From an uncultured Prevotellaceae bacterium (GTDB lineage: Bacteria; Bacteroidota; Bacteroidia; Bacteroidales; Bacteroidaceae): 41,814 bases of DNA. Positions 24,145 through 32,225 of the stretch are shown here, piece after piece. Within the stretch, counting starts at the first letter, position 1. Each line of letters begins with the position of its first letter. The DNA lies in contig CACYQZ010000017.1 of assembly GCA_902776665.1 (NCBI GenBank), positions 1 to 41,814 of the forward strand. The letters are read 5' to 3'. A model generated the notes under the pieces. The model saw only the letters and a list, made by a program, of their open reading frames with translations. It did no database searches and was not told where the DNA came from. Position numbers and translations under genes: made by a program.

Positions 24145-26838
24145 ATGAAAACCATTATGAAAAGAAACTTTTTAATTTTAAGCCTGTTCTGGGGCTTCGC
24201 GTTGCTCACTTCAGCGCAAAATTCGAGTCATTTCATCACCGACAACGACCTTCGCACGAAGGTAGAGAAAGACTTTAACAAACAAATTCAACTCATTGGA
24301 AATCAATTCTTCCAAACAGATGGACTGAATGCGTCAAGTCAGGAAATCGAGGCATTGAAATTCCTCTATGCCTATATGCCGCTGGCTGATGCCACCGACT
24401 ACTCGACGGCCTTCCATCTGGCGAATGTCCGTGCCTCGATGCAGGCGCGCGAAGAGATGGATTGGGGCGGAAAAGTGCCGGAATTGCTCTTCCGCCATTT
24501 CGTGCTGCCGTTGCGTGTGAACAACGAGAATCTCGACCTCTCGCGCATCGTTTTCTTTAAAGAATTAAAGGAACGCGTGCGCGGAATGTCGATGAAAGAC
24601 GCGATTTTGGAGGTGAACCACTGGTGCCACGAGCGCGTGACCTACCAGCCGAGCGACGGGCGTACGCTGTCGCCGTTGGCCTGCGTGAAAACAGCCATCG
24701 GACGCTGTGGCGAGGAATCGACGTTCACCGTCGCCGCCCTGCGCAGCATCGGCATTCCTGCGCGTCAGGTTTATACGCCGCGTTGGGCGCACACCGACGA
24801 CAACCACGCTTGGGTGGAGGCTTGGGCCGACGGCGAGTGGTATTTCCTCGGTGCCTGCGAACCCGAACCTGTGCTGAATCTGGGTTGGTTCAATGCGCCG
24901 GCGTCGCGTGCCCTGCTGATGCACACGCGCGCTTTCGGCGACTACTACGGACCCGAGGAAGTGATGCTTCGCACCAATAATTTCACGGAAATCAACCTCA
25001 TCGACAACTACGGTTCGACGGGTCGCGTCGATTTCCGCATCATCGACCGCAAAGGCAAGCCTGTCAGCGGTGCGCGGGTCGATTTCAAGATTTACAACTA
25101 CGCCGAATTTTATAGCGCCGTGACGAAATATGCCGATGCCAACGGAAAGACTTTCCTCACCGCAGGCAAGGGCGATATGCTCGTTTGGGCCTCGAAAGAC
25201 GGTTGGTATGGCTGGGCGAAGGCATCGTTTGGCAAGGACAAGACCGTCACCATCAAACTCGCGAACAATAATTCAACTTTCAACGCGAAAAAATCGTCGG
25301 TTCAGACTTTCGACATCGTACCGCCTGCCGAGCAAGTCGTGATGCCCGCAGTCAGCAAGGAGATGGCGGCGAAAAACAAGTTGCGCTTCGCCTACGAAGA
25401 TTCGCTGCGCAAGGCTTACGAGGCGACTTTCCTCAGCGAGTCGGAAGCAAAGAAATGGTGTCCCGAAGGTGCTACTTTCCTGACGAAATCGCGTGGAAAC
25501 TGGCAGACGATTCTCGCTTTCCTGAACCGTCACGGTACCGACCGTCGCTCGCTCGACTTGCTGGCTTCGCTGAGCGACAAAGACCTGCGCGATATGCCGA
25601 TGGACATTCTTGAAGACAACTACAACGCCACGAGCGACCAACTTTGTCCGCGTGTCGAAAACGAGATGATTATCACGCCGTTCAAGCAATATCTGGAGAA
25701 GGAATGGCTGTCGGAAACGGCTGGAAACGAAGATTTGAAGCCCGAAAACCTGCAAAAAGACCCGTCGAAACTGGTGAAATGGGTGAAGGAGAATGTGCAG
25801 TTGAATCCCGACGCGAAATCGCTTCGCATTGCGCAGACGCCCGTCGGTGTGTGGCGCAGTCGGATGACAGACACGCGCTCTCGCGACATTTTCTTCGTCG
25901 CTTTGGCTCGTTCGCTGGGCATCGAGGCACGGAAAGACGTTGTGACAGGAAAAGTGCAATATAAAGCCCCCTCCAACCTCCCCCAAATAGGGGAGGCTAA
26001 CTGGATAGATGTCGATTTCGCGGCTGCCGACCAGAAAAGTGCGAAAACGGGTACGCTGCAACTGACTTACGAGCCCACGAAACTGCTCGACGACCCGAAA
26101 TATTACAGCCATTTCAGCGTGACGCGCATCCTCGACAACGGTACCACACTGCTGATGAATTTCGAGGAAGGACAGGTCGATATGGGCGGTGGAACGAGTT
26201 GGACCAACACCTTCAAAAAAGGTGCGCAACTCGATGTCGGCACCTATATGCTGACGACGGGCACGCGCCTCGCCAACGGTAGTGTTTTGGCCAGCAACCA
26301 ACTGTTCAGCATTGCCGAGGGCAAGACGACGACGCTTCCGCTGCAACTTCGCCAGAGCGACACGGAAATCAGCGTCATCGGTTCGTTTGACTCGGAGTCG
26401 AAATTCCTGCTGACCGACGGCGGAAAACTGGCCGACAGCGACCCCGTGAGCATTCTTTCGCAGACGGGTCGCGGCTATTTCGTCGTGGGAATCCTCGGCG
26501 TGGGTCAGGAACCGACGAACCACGCGATGCGCGACATTGCGAAGGTGAAAAACGACCTCGACAAGTGGGGCCGTCCCTTCGTGCTGCTCTTCGAGAGCGA
26601 GGCCGACGCAGCGAAATATCAACAGGAGAATTTCGGTGCACTGCCTGAAAACATCGTCTTTGGCATCGACAAGGACGGCACAATTCGTCAGCAAATCGCT
26701 GCACAGATGAAGTTGCAAAATGGCGGTCAGTTGCCCTTGTTCATCATCGCCGACACCTTTAACCGCGTGGTGTTCTGCTCGCAGGGCTACACCATCGGAC
26801 TCGGTGAACAAATCGTAAAAGTTGCAGGAAAACTTTGA
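24145..26838 (+). CDS. secreted transglutaminase-like (papain-fold) protein
   Basis: An 897-residue secreted protein (ATG 24145; 24157 is an alternative) with a signal peptide ending near TSAQ. The transglutaminase core has the nucleophile Cys188 in AIGRCGEES and His221 in DNHAWVEAW. The third position, usually Asp in a DP motif, is Glu239 in GACEPEP. A carboxypeptidase-regulatory/Ig-like segment with GKPVSGARVDFKIYNYAEF follows, then a long alpha/beta region with a thioredoxin-like C-terminus possible (PFVLLFESEAD; PLFIIADTFNRVVF). A short in-frame insertion at about residues 607-619 is an interspersed repeat (see separate entry). Likely role: periplasmic or surface peptide cleavage or crosslinking, substrate unknown. 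It ends in a terminator whose loop contains the stop codon. Confidence 0.8.
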   Translation: MKTIMKRNFLILSLFWGFALLTSAQNSSHFITDNDLRTKVEKDFNKQIQLIGNQFFQTDGLNASSQEIEALKFLYAYMPLADATDYSTAFHLANVRASMQAREEMDWGGKVPELLFRHFVLPLRVNNENLDLSRIVFFKELKERVRGMSMKDAILEVNHWCHERVTYQPSDGRTLSPLACVKTAIGRCGEESTFTVAALRSIGIPARQVYTPRWAHTDDNHAWVEAWADGEWYFLGACEPEPVLNLGWFNAPASRALLMHTRAFGDYYGPEEVMLRTNNFTEINLIDNYGSTGRVDFRIIDRKGKPVSGARVDFKIYNYAEFYSAVTKYADANGKTFLTAGKGDMLVWASKDGWYGWAKASFGKDKTVTIKLANNNSTFNAKKSSVQTFDIVPPAEQVVMPAVSKEMAAKNKLRFAYEDSLRKAYEATFLSESEAKKWCPEGATFLTKSRGNWQTILAFLNRHGTDRRSLDLLASLSDKDLRDMPMDILEDNYNATSDQLCPRVENEMIITPFKQYLEKEWLSETAGNEDLKPENLQKDPSKLVKWVKENVQLNPDAKSLRIAQTPVGVWRSRMTDTRSRDIFFVALARSLGIEARKDVVTGKVQYKAPSNLPQIGEANWIDVDFAAADQKSAKTGTLQLTYEPTKLLDDPKYYSHFSVTRILDNGTTLLMNFEEGQVDMGGGTSWTNTFKKGAQLDVGTYMLTTGTRLANGSVLASNQLFSIAEGKTTTLPLQLRQSDTEISVIGSFDSESKFLLTDGGKLADSDPVSILSQTGRGYFVVGILGVGQEPTNHAMRDIAKVKNDLDKWGRPFVLLFESEADAAKYQQENFGALPENIVFGIDKDGTIRQQIAAQMKLQNGGQLPLFIIADTFNRVVFCSQGYTIGLGEQIVKVAGKL
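25963..26003 (+). repeat. interspersed hairpin repeat inserted in frame in the transglutaminase-like gene
   Basis: The sequence AAAGCCCCCTCCAACCTCCC, continuing into CCAAATAGGGGAGGCTAA, includes a CCTCCCC / GGGGAGG stem (25977-25983 with 25990-25996). From memory this is a widespread interspersed repeat in Bacteroidetes genomes, usually between genes. Here it is translated as KAPSNLPQIGEAN and leaves the frame open. Confidence 0.7.
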
Positions 26839-26855
26839 TTTTCCTGCGACTTTTT
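26817..26855 (+). terminator. terminator overlapping the transglutaminase-like stop codon
   Basis: GTTGCAGGAAAA (26821-26832) pairs with TTTTCCTGCGAC (26839-26850), one wobble, around a 6-base loop that contains the TGA stop (26836-26838). Flanking AAAA/TTTT extends the stem, and TTTTT follows. The last codons (KVAGKL) form the left arm. The convergent menA gene ends 19 bases beyond. Confidence 0.88.
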
Positions 26856-26873
26856 ACCCCCAAAAAGGAATTT

Positions 26874-27785
26874 TCAAGGATTCGGCAGCAGCAACCCAAT
26901 CGACACGGCCAGTCCGTAAATAAAAATGTTGCGGGCGGTCTTTCCGAGAATGCGATTCAACGCTGTGCCCTGCCCGATTTTCCACATTTCGACGAACGTC
27001 GCCACGTGCAGCGGCTGATAGATGATAATCGGCAGCCACGTCGCCCAATGATGCTCATAATAAGGCAGAAAACAGCCTAAAATGACGGCTGCGAAGCCCA
27101 AAAAGAAATAAAAAACTTGCCCTTGTCGTCGGCCCATCGCCACGATGAGGGTTCGTTTTCCTGTGCGACGGTCGTTGTCGATGTCGCGCACGTTGTTCAC
27201 CACCAACAGCGTATCAACCACCAATCCACACGCCACCGACAGCAGCAAACACTCCGTTGTCACAGTTTGCATCGCCTCGGGCATTACCAAATAATAGGTC
27301 ATTGTGACGGGGACGATGCCGAAAAACAGCACGACGAGCAGGTCGCCCATTCCGACGTACGACAAATGGGTCGTGTAGAGGAAGCAGAACAGCACGCAAA
27401 CCGCGCCGACCGCCACCATTTTCCAACCGCCGAAATACACCAATGGCAGTCCAATGATGCAAGCCAAAAATGTCGTGAAGGCAATCGCCCGAAGCATTGC
27501 TTTCGGCGTGACCCAACCCTGCGCACAAGCGCGTTTCGGACCCAGTCTCAGTTCGTCGTCAGCACCCTTGCGGAAATCGAAATAGTCGTTGATGAAGTTC
27601 GCGTCGATTTGCATTGTGAAAGCGAACAAAAAGCACAAAACCATCGGCAGCCAGCGCACTTGCCACTGCGCATCGCTCACTGCCAACGCCGAGCCAATCA
27701 TCACGGGCACGGCGGCACCGGCCAGCGTCTTCGGACGCGCTGCCAACAGCCACGCTTTCGCGCTATTCGTCGTGATTTCGGACAT
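26874..27785 (-). CDS. menA: 1,4-dihydroxy-2-naphthoate polyprenyltransferase
   Basis: A 303-residue UbiA-superfamily membrane enzyme with about eight to nine helices. It has the first Asp-rich motif NDYFDFRKGADD (about 65-76) and the second, NNVRDIDNDRRTGKRTL (about 194-210), which bind the prenyl diphosphate through magnesium. It attaches the isoprenoid tail to DHNA in menaquinone synthesis; menaquinol feeds the bd oxidase seen earlier in the window. The start overlaps the end of the upstream ECF sigma factor gene by 23 bases, so the two are co-expressed. Here menA stands apart from the other men genes. Confidence 0.94.
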   Translation of the reverse strand: MSEITTNSAKAWLLAARPKTLAGAAVPVMIGSALAVSDAQWQVRWLPMVLCFLFAFTMQIDANFINDYFDFRKGADDELRLGPKRACAQGWVTPKAMLRAIAFTTFLACIIGLPLVYFGGWKMVAVGAVCVLFCFLYTTHLSYVGMGDLLVVLFFGIVPVTMTYYLVMPEAMQTVTTECLLLSVACGLVVDTLLVVNNVRDIDNDRRTGKRTLIVAMGRRQGQVFYFFLGFAAVILGCFLPYYEHHWATWLPIIIYQPLHVATFVEMWKIGQGTALNRILGKTARNIFIYGLAVSIGLLLPNP

Positions 27786-28329
27786 AATCGGTGATTTTTT
27801 TGACTGCCAAGTGGTAACTCGCCTTCAACGCGCCTTCCGACGTGTCGAGCAACTTGCTCATTTCGGAATATTTCATTTCGTCGAAATAGCGCAGGTTGAA
27901 GACCATCCGCTGCACCTCGGGCAGTCGAGCGATGGCTTCGTGGAGCAGAGCTTGAGCGGCGTCGCCGTCGAAATATTCGTCGGCCATCAGTCGATTCGCC
28001 ACTGAAAGGTCCTCGTCGGCACTCACGGAAGAAGCCGTTTTCTGCTTGCGCAAAAAATCGAGCGATTCGTTCACCGCGATGCGATAGAGCCACGTCGAAA
28101 TTTTCGACTGCTGGCGGAAGTCGTCGAGATTGGTCCAAGCCTTGAGGAAAACGTTCTGCATAATATCGTTTGCATCGTCGTGATCCAAGACGATGCGACG
28201 CACCTTCCAATAGAGAGGTTCGTGATATTGCCGCACAATCGTTGCGAATGCCGAACGCCGTGTTTTCGGGTCGTTCAGCTGGCTGACAAGCACCTCATCG
28301 GACGGAGATTTTTCGTACTGTCTTGCCAA
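27763..28329 (-). CDS. ECF-type RNA polymerase sigma factor
   Basis: A 188-residue sigma-70 family protein from a TTG at 28329; a GTG at 28293 (176 residues) is equally plausible because Bacteroidetes relatives start just before the LVSQLNDPKTR segment. Region 2: LYWKVRRIVLDHDDANDIMQNVFLKAWTNLDDF, followed by KISTWLYRIAVNESLDFLRKQK. Region 4: LPEVQRMVFNLRYFDEMKYSEMSKLLDTSEGALKASYHLAVKKI, a DNA-binding helix-turn-helix. No anti-sigma gene follows; menA does, overlapping by 23 bases. Upstream, the frame overlaps a small T9SS-tail protein gene by up to 35 bases. What it regulates is not visible. Confidence 0.9.
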   Translation of the reverse strand: MARQYEKSPSDEVLVSQLNDPKTRRSAFATIVRQYHEPLYWKVRRIVLDHDDANDIMQNVFLKAWTNLDDFRQQSKISTWLYRIAVNESLDFLRKQKTASSVSADEDLSVANRLMADEYFDGDAAQALLHEAIARLPEVQRMVFNLRYFDEMKYSEMSKLLDTSEGALKASYHLAVKKITDYVRNHDE

Positions 28330-28603
28330 CTTTCAGAATGTAACAGCCTTTCGGCAAATTGAGTTCAAAACGCTTGTCGTCGCCGTCAATCTTGATGCTC
28401 TTGATGCGGACGCCTGCCACGTTGTAAACGTGGAGGGTTTCGCCGTTGGCACCCACAATCTGCACGACAGATTCCCTGACGTTGATGGTGATGCCCTGCG
28501 GCTCGTTGTCAAGAATTTCGATGGCGGTGTTCGCTTGAACAGTCATCGGAGTTCCTGCCAACAATGTTGCGGCCAATGCCATTTTGAGTACATTTTTTAT
28601 CAT
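28295..28603 (-). CDS. small secreted protein consisting of a signal peptide and a T9SS-like C-terminal domain
   Basis: A 102-residue protein. An N-terminal signal peptide (about 1-24, ending QANT) is followed by one beta-rich module of about 75 residues. It contains ESVVQIVGANGETLHVYNVAG, then RIKSIKIDG, FELNLPKGCYILKVGK and VRKISVR. That is the pattern of type IX secretion sorting domains (Por secretion tail), but there is no cargo domain in front. It may be exported alone or be a remnant. Its stop lies 35 bases inside the TTG-started sigma factor frame and one base before a possible GTG start. The -7 box is 31 bases upstream. Confidence 0.75.
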   Translation of the reverse strand: MIKNVLKMALAATLLAGTPMTVQANTAIEILDNEPQGITINVRESVVQIVGANGETLHVYNVAGVRIKSIKIDGDDKRFELNLPKGCYILKVGKTVRKISVR

Positions 28604-28633
28604 AATTCGTGCACGTTTTCAATTTATTTGGGG

Positions 28634-28641
28634 CAAAGTTA
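28634..28641 (-). promoter_or_regulatory. -7 box upstream of the T9SS-tail/sigma/menA unit
   Basis: The minus strand reads TAACTTTG, an exact -7 match, 31 bases upstream of the ATG at 28603. No TTTG lies at the usual -33 position, which may mean a different or regulated promoter class. Confidence 0.55.
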
Positions 28642-28696
28642 GTTTTATTTTCCTAAAAATAGAAAGATGAACGCGACTTTTATTGTATGTTTAAGA

Positions 28697-29614
28697 TTAT
28701 TTAACATCTATGACCATTTTTTCGTCGCTCAAATGGCTTTCTGCGAAGATTTTTCGGGCTTCGTCGAGCAGGATTTGTTCGTTTTCATAGCGTGCGCTGT
28801 AATGTCCCAGAAAAAGTTGTCCGACTTGGGCATCGCGGGCCACCATTGCCGCCTGTTCCGCCGTGGTGTGGAAGTATTTTTCGGCGTTATGAAGTTGGTC
28901 GTTGGCGTAGGTGCTTTCGTGGTAGAGCACGTTCACGTTTTTGACGATTTCGTGGAGCGTCGGCATATAGCGCGTATCGCTGCAATAGGCGTAACTGCGG
29001 GGCGGTTCGGCAGGTCGCACGAGGCGGCTGTTCGCGATGATTTTGCCGTCGGCGGTCGTCCAGTCGGCACCATTTTTGATGTTGTTGATTTGGCTGACGG
29101 GAATCTGGTAGAAGTCAATCATTTCGCGGCGAATGTGGGGCAACGACGGTTTTTCGCGGAAAAGATAGCCACAACAGGGCACGCGATGCTCCAGCGGAAT
29201 CGTTTCGACGGTCAGGCTCTTGTCTTCGTAAATGACGGTCTGTTTCGTGGTATCGACGGCGTGGAATTCGACTTCGTATTCGAGGTTGTGGCAAAACATT
29301 TCGAGTTGCGACCGCAGCATCGGCTCGAACTCGGCAGGTGCGAAAATCCGCAGCGGCTGTGTGCGACCGAGCAGTCCGAAAGTGCTGATCATTCCAATCA
29401 TTCCGAGGCAATGGTCGCCGTGCAGGTGCGAGAGAAAAACGGTGGAAAGTCGGGCGAAAGCGATGTGCGAGCGCCGAAGGGCGATTTGGGTGCCCTCGCC
29501 ACAGTCAATCATAAAGAGTTTGCCGCGAATCTCGACGATTTGCGAACTCGCGTTGTGCTTCAGCGTCGGCAAAGCACTTCCGCAGCCCAAAATATGCACC
29601 TTGAACGACTCCAT
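28697..29614 (-). CDS. rnz: ribonuclease Z
   Basis: A 305-residue metallo-beta-lactamase-fold nuclease. VHILGCGSALPT at the start, the metal motif SHLHGDHCLG (HxHxDH), PLEHRVPCCGYLF (His), YCSDTRY (Asp) and LYHESTY plus a C-terminal LGHYSARY (His) are the tRNase Z marks. It cuts the 3' trailer from tRNA precursors. It starts 6 bases after the lipocalin-like lipoprotein gene and ends the mazG unit. Confidence 0.95.
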   Translation of the reverse strand: MESFKVHILGCGSALPTLKHNASSQIVEIRGKLFMIDCGEGTQIALRRSHIAFARLSTVFLSHLHGDHCLGMIGMISTFGLLGRTQPLRIFAPAEFEPMLRSQLEMFCHNLEYEVEFHAVDTTKQTVIYEDKSLTVETIPLEHRVPCCGYLFREKPSLPHIRREMIDFYQIPVSQINNIKNGADWTTADGKIIANSRLVRPAEPPRSYAYCSDTRYMPTLHEIVKNVNVLYHESTYANDQLHNAEKYFHTTAEQAAMVARDAQVGQLFLGHYSARYENEQILLDEARKIFAESHLSDEKMVIDVK

Positions 29615-29620
29615 ACTGCC

Positions 29621-30187
29621 CTACTGCACGCGTTTATAGACGAAAATTCCGTTGCGATTCTCGAGATAGAGGCTGTCGGCACCGAGATTGACGATGTCGA
29701 ACGTGTCGGTGTTGAGCAACAGCCGACCGTTCAGAATCTTCCAAGACACCCACGGATTGCTCTCGGCCTCGACGTTGGAATTGACCATTCCGCCCTCGAC
29801 AATCTCGAAATTCTTGTCCAAACTCGTCCATTTTCCGAGCAAAGTCGTCAGGTTCAGCACTCGCGAGGCCACGAGTCCGTCGTGTTCGCTGCCAATCACG
29901 GCCAAGCGGTCGCCCACCATCATTCCGCCGGCGATGTGGGCATCGTCGTCGATGTTCACCGAGTAGTAGAGCGTGTCGCCGCCGTCGGTGATGAGTTCAA
30001 CGGTGTTCATCATCGTTCCCTCGCCGCAGACGCCATAAACGGTCGAGTCGAGTTCGGCGATTTCATTCACCACAATCGAGTCGGAATCGACGACCACTTC
30101 CTCCGTTTTCGGAGCGGTTTGCTTACAGCCCGAAATGGAAATCGTCACGGCCAAGAATGCCATCCAAACATAGACTATTTTTTTCAT
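29621..30187 (-). CDS. lipocalin-like lipoprotein
   Basis: A 188-residue lipoprotein starting MKKIVYVWMAFLAVTISISG with lipobox Cys21 (SGC). The ATG at 30187 is chosen because the longer frame lacks a signal sequence. The middle and C-terminal part is beta-rich; the LLGKWTSLDKNFEIVEGGMV segment followed by WKILNGRLLLNTDTFDIVNL resembles the lipocalin-like domain common in Bacteroidetes lipoproteins. Ligand and role unknown. It is the middle gene of mazG / lipoprotein / rnz, with gaps of 10 and 6 bases. Confidence 0.75.
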   Translation of the reverse strand: MKKIVYVWMAFLAVTISISGCKQTAPKTEEVVVDSDSIVVNEIAELDSTVYGVCGEGTMMNTVELITDGGDTLYYSVNIDDDAHIAGGMMVGDRLAVIGSEHDGLVASRVLNLTTLLGKWTSLDKNFEIVEGGMVNSNVEAESNPWVSWKILNGRLLLNTDTFDIVNLGADSLYLENRNGIFVYKRVQ

Positions 30188-30197
30188 ATTTCGCAGT

Positions 30198-31079
30198 TTA
30201 TTTCGTGTTCGATTTTTCCAAATTCTTCGCTTCATTCCAAAGGTCATCCAATTCACGTAAAGTCATGTCTTTCATCGACTTACCGAGTTCAGCAGAACGC
30301 GATTCAACATAGTTGAAACGACGGATGAATTTCTGATTCGCGTGTTCCAGAGCGTTGTCGGGATTGAGTTTGTAGAGTCGTGCCGCATTGATGATGGAAA
30401 AGAGGAAATCGCCCAGTTCTTGCTCTGATTTTTCGTGATTTTCCTTGTCGAGTTCGGCTTGCAGTTCGTCCAATTCCTCGTGCACTTTCGCCCAGACTTC
30501 CTCGCGTTTTTCCCAGTCGAAACCCACGTGGCAAGCCTTCTCCTGAATGCGAAACGCCTTGATAAGCGATGGCAGCGACTTCGGCACGCCCGACAGCACC
30601 GTTTTGTTGCCGTCTTTCTCGCGCTGTTTGATTTGCTCCCAGTTGTCGAGCACCTGCGTGGCCGTTTCCGCCGTCGCGAATTCATCGGTTACCGACGTTT
30701 CATCTTGTTGATTCTCAGGAACATACGGCAACGGCTTTGGGTCGGGCTCACCGATTTGCGACGGATGATAGACGTGCGGATGGCGAAAAATCAACTTATC
30801 CACCGAGCGGTTGCACACGTCGGCAATGTCGAAATCGCCCTGTTCTTCGCCGATTTTCGCGTAGAAACAGATGTGCAGCAGCACGTCGCCTAATTCCTTG
30901 CAAATCTCGTGTTTATCGTCCTTGATGAGCGCGTCGCAGAGTTCAAACGTCTCCTCGATCGTGTTCGGTCGCAGGCTTTCGTTCGTCTGCTTTTTGTCCC
31001 ACGGGCACTTTTCGCGCAGTGCGTCGAGCACGTCCAAATATCGCCCGAAAGCCGCCATTTTTTCTTCTCTTGTATGCAT
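30198..31079 (-). CDS. mazG: nucleoside triphosphate pyrophosphohydrolase MazG
   Basis: A 293-residue protein with two MazG-type all-alpha domains. The first has LREKCPWDKKQTNESLRPN, then TIEETFELCDAL and EICKELGDVLLHICF (ExxE and ExxD metal-binding helices). The second has EQELGDFLFSIINAARL and KFIRRFNYVE. It hydrolyses NTPs, including non-canonical ones, to NMP and PPi, a house-cleaning role. The start at 31079 (MHTREEK) fits the family and lies downstream of the -7 box; the longer frame to 31109 overlaps that box. First gene of a three-gene unit. Confidence 0.93.
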   Translation of the reverse strand: MHTREEKMAAFGRYLDVLDALREKCPWDKKQTNESLRPNTIEETFELCDALIKDDKHEICKELGDVLLHICFYAKIGEEQGDFDIADVCNRSVDKLIFRHPHVYHPSQIGEPDPKPLPYVPENQQDETSVTDEFATAETATQVLDNWEQIKQREKDGNKTVLSGVPKSLPSLIKAFRIQEKACHVGFDWEKREEVWAKVHEELDELQAELDKENHEKSEQELGDFLFSIINAARLYKLNPDNALEHANQKFIRRFNYVESRSAELGKSMKDMTLRELDDLWNEAKNLEKSNTK

Positions 31080-31106
31080 TTTTATAAATAAATTCGTTCT
31101 TGCTTG

Positions 31107-31114
31107 CAAAGTTA
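31107..31114 (-). promoter_or_regulatory. mazG -7 box
   Basis: The minus strand reads TAACTTTG, an exact -7 match, 28 bases upstream of the chosen mazG ATG. No TTTG at the 19-base spacing. It faces away from the RND operon promoter. Confidence 0.55.
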
Positions 31115-31158
31115 CGACTTTTTTCCAAATAATACACGATTTTTTCGTAGAAAACTGC

Positions 31159-31166
31159 TAATTTTG
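31159..31166 (+). promoter_or_regulatory. -7 box of the RND efflux operon
   Basis: TAATTTTG, an exact -7 match, 23 bases upstream of the adaptor gene ATG. No obvious -33 TTTG. The only gap between the mazG unit and the efflux operon is 31080-31189, and no regulator gene is adjacent. Confidence 0.55.
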
Positions 31167-31189
31167 CAACCAAATTACACGAAAAAGAT

Positions 31190-32209
31190 ATGAAAAAAAC
31201 AATTTTCGCAATGCTGCTGTTGGTGATTTTCGCCAGTTGCAGCGAGAATAAGAAATCGGGCACGAAAGCCCCGACGAGAGTAAAAACGGAAGTGTTGTCG
31301 CCAGCGCTGGAGAACGGCAGTCAGAATTATGTCGGCATTGTCGAGGAACGCGAGGCTACGGCCGTCAGTTTCACGGGAATGGGCGTTGTCAGGCGCGTTT
31401 TGGTGAGCGAGGGGCAGGCTGTCGGACGCGGTCAGTTGATTGCCGAGATGGACAACACGCAGGCGCGGAATATGCTCAGCGGTGCCGAGGCGCAGATGGC
31501 ACAGGCCAACGACGCTCTGGCGCGCTACAAAATGCTCCACGACGCGGGTTCGCTGCCCGAAGTACAATGGGTGGAAATCCAGAGCAAGGTGGCGCAGGCA
31601 AAGTCGCAACTGGCCATCGCCAAGAAAAATCTGGCCGATTGCCGTCTTGTGGCACCCGTCAGCGGCATCATCGGCAAGAAAAACGTGGGTGCTGGCGAAA
31701 CGGCGATGCCCTCGCAGGCGGTGGTGACGATTCTCGACATCAGCAGCGTGAAGGTGAAAGTAGCGATTCCCGAGACGGAAATGAACGCGATTACACCCTC
31801 GACGCCGTCGGTGGTCAGTGTGGAGGCGGTGCAAGAACGAATGCCGGGCGGTCGCATTGAAAAAGGTGTGCTTGCCGACGCACTCACGCATACCTACGAC
31901 GTGCGCATCAACGTGAAGAATCCGAATCGGAAACTGCTGCCGGGCATGGTGGCGAATGTTCGTTTCACGGCCACAACAACGTCGCAGGCCAACCAACAGT
32001 CGCTTCCCGTCACTGCCGTGCAGAAATCGGCCGACGGTTCGCTGTTCGTCTGGACCGTTTCCAAAGACAGCACGGCTCATCGCACCCGAGTAACCATCGG
32101 CGAGACGCAGGGAAACCGTGTCGTCATCACCGATGGTTTGCAGGCCGGTCAGCGCGTGGTGACGGAGGGTTATCAGAAGTTGAGTGAGGGAACGAAAGTG
32201 GTGTATTAA
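31190..32209 (+). CDS. RND efflux periplasmic adaptor (membrane fusion protein)
   Basis: A 339-residue lipoprotein, MKKTIFAMLLLVIFAS then lipobox Cys17. Lipoyl/barrel-sandwich halves flank a helical hairpin: GMGVVRRVLVSEGQAVGRGQLIAEMDNTQA, the hairpin with AEAQMAQANDALARYKMLHD, and CRLVAPVSGIIGKKNVGAGE. A beta-barrel domain (ISSVKVKVAIPETEMNAI) and a membrane-proximal domain (LPVTAVQKSADGSLFVWTV) follow. It links the inner-membrane pump at 32226 to the TolC-like channel at 35375. Spacing to the pump gene is 16 bases. Confidence 0.93.
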   Translation: MKKTIFAMLLLVIFASCSENKKSGTKAPTRVKTEVLSPALENGSQNYVGIVEEREATAVSFTGMGVVRRVLVSEGQAVGRGQLIAEMDNTQARNMLSGAEAQMAQANDALARYKMLHDAGSLPEVQWVEIQSKVAQAKSQLAIAKKNLADCRLVAPVSGIIGKKNVGAGETAMPSQAVVTILDISSVKVKVAIPETEMNAITPSTPSVVSVEAVQERMPGGRIEKGVLADALTHTYDVRINVKNPNRKLLPGMVANVRFTATTTSQANQQSLPVTAVQKSADGSLFVWTVSKDSTAHRTRVTIGETQGNRVVITDGLQAGQRVVTEGYQKLSEGTKVVY

Positions 32210-32225
32210 TTGACTATCGACCATT

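Noticed and set aside
28291-28329. A frameshift between the small T9SS-tail protein and the sigma factor
   Set aside because: Both products are complete and belong to different families; overlap or a GTG start explains the layout without an error.
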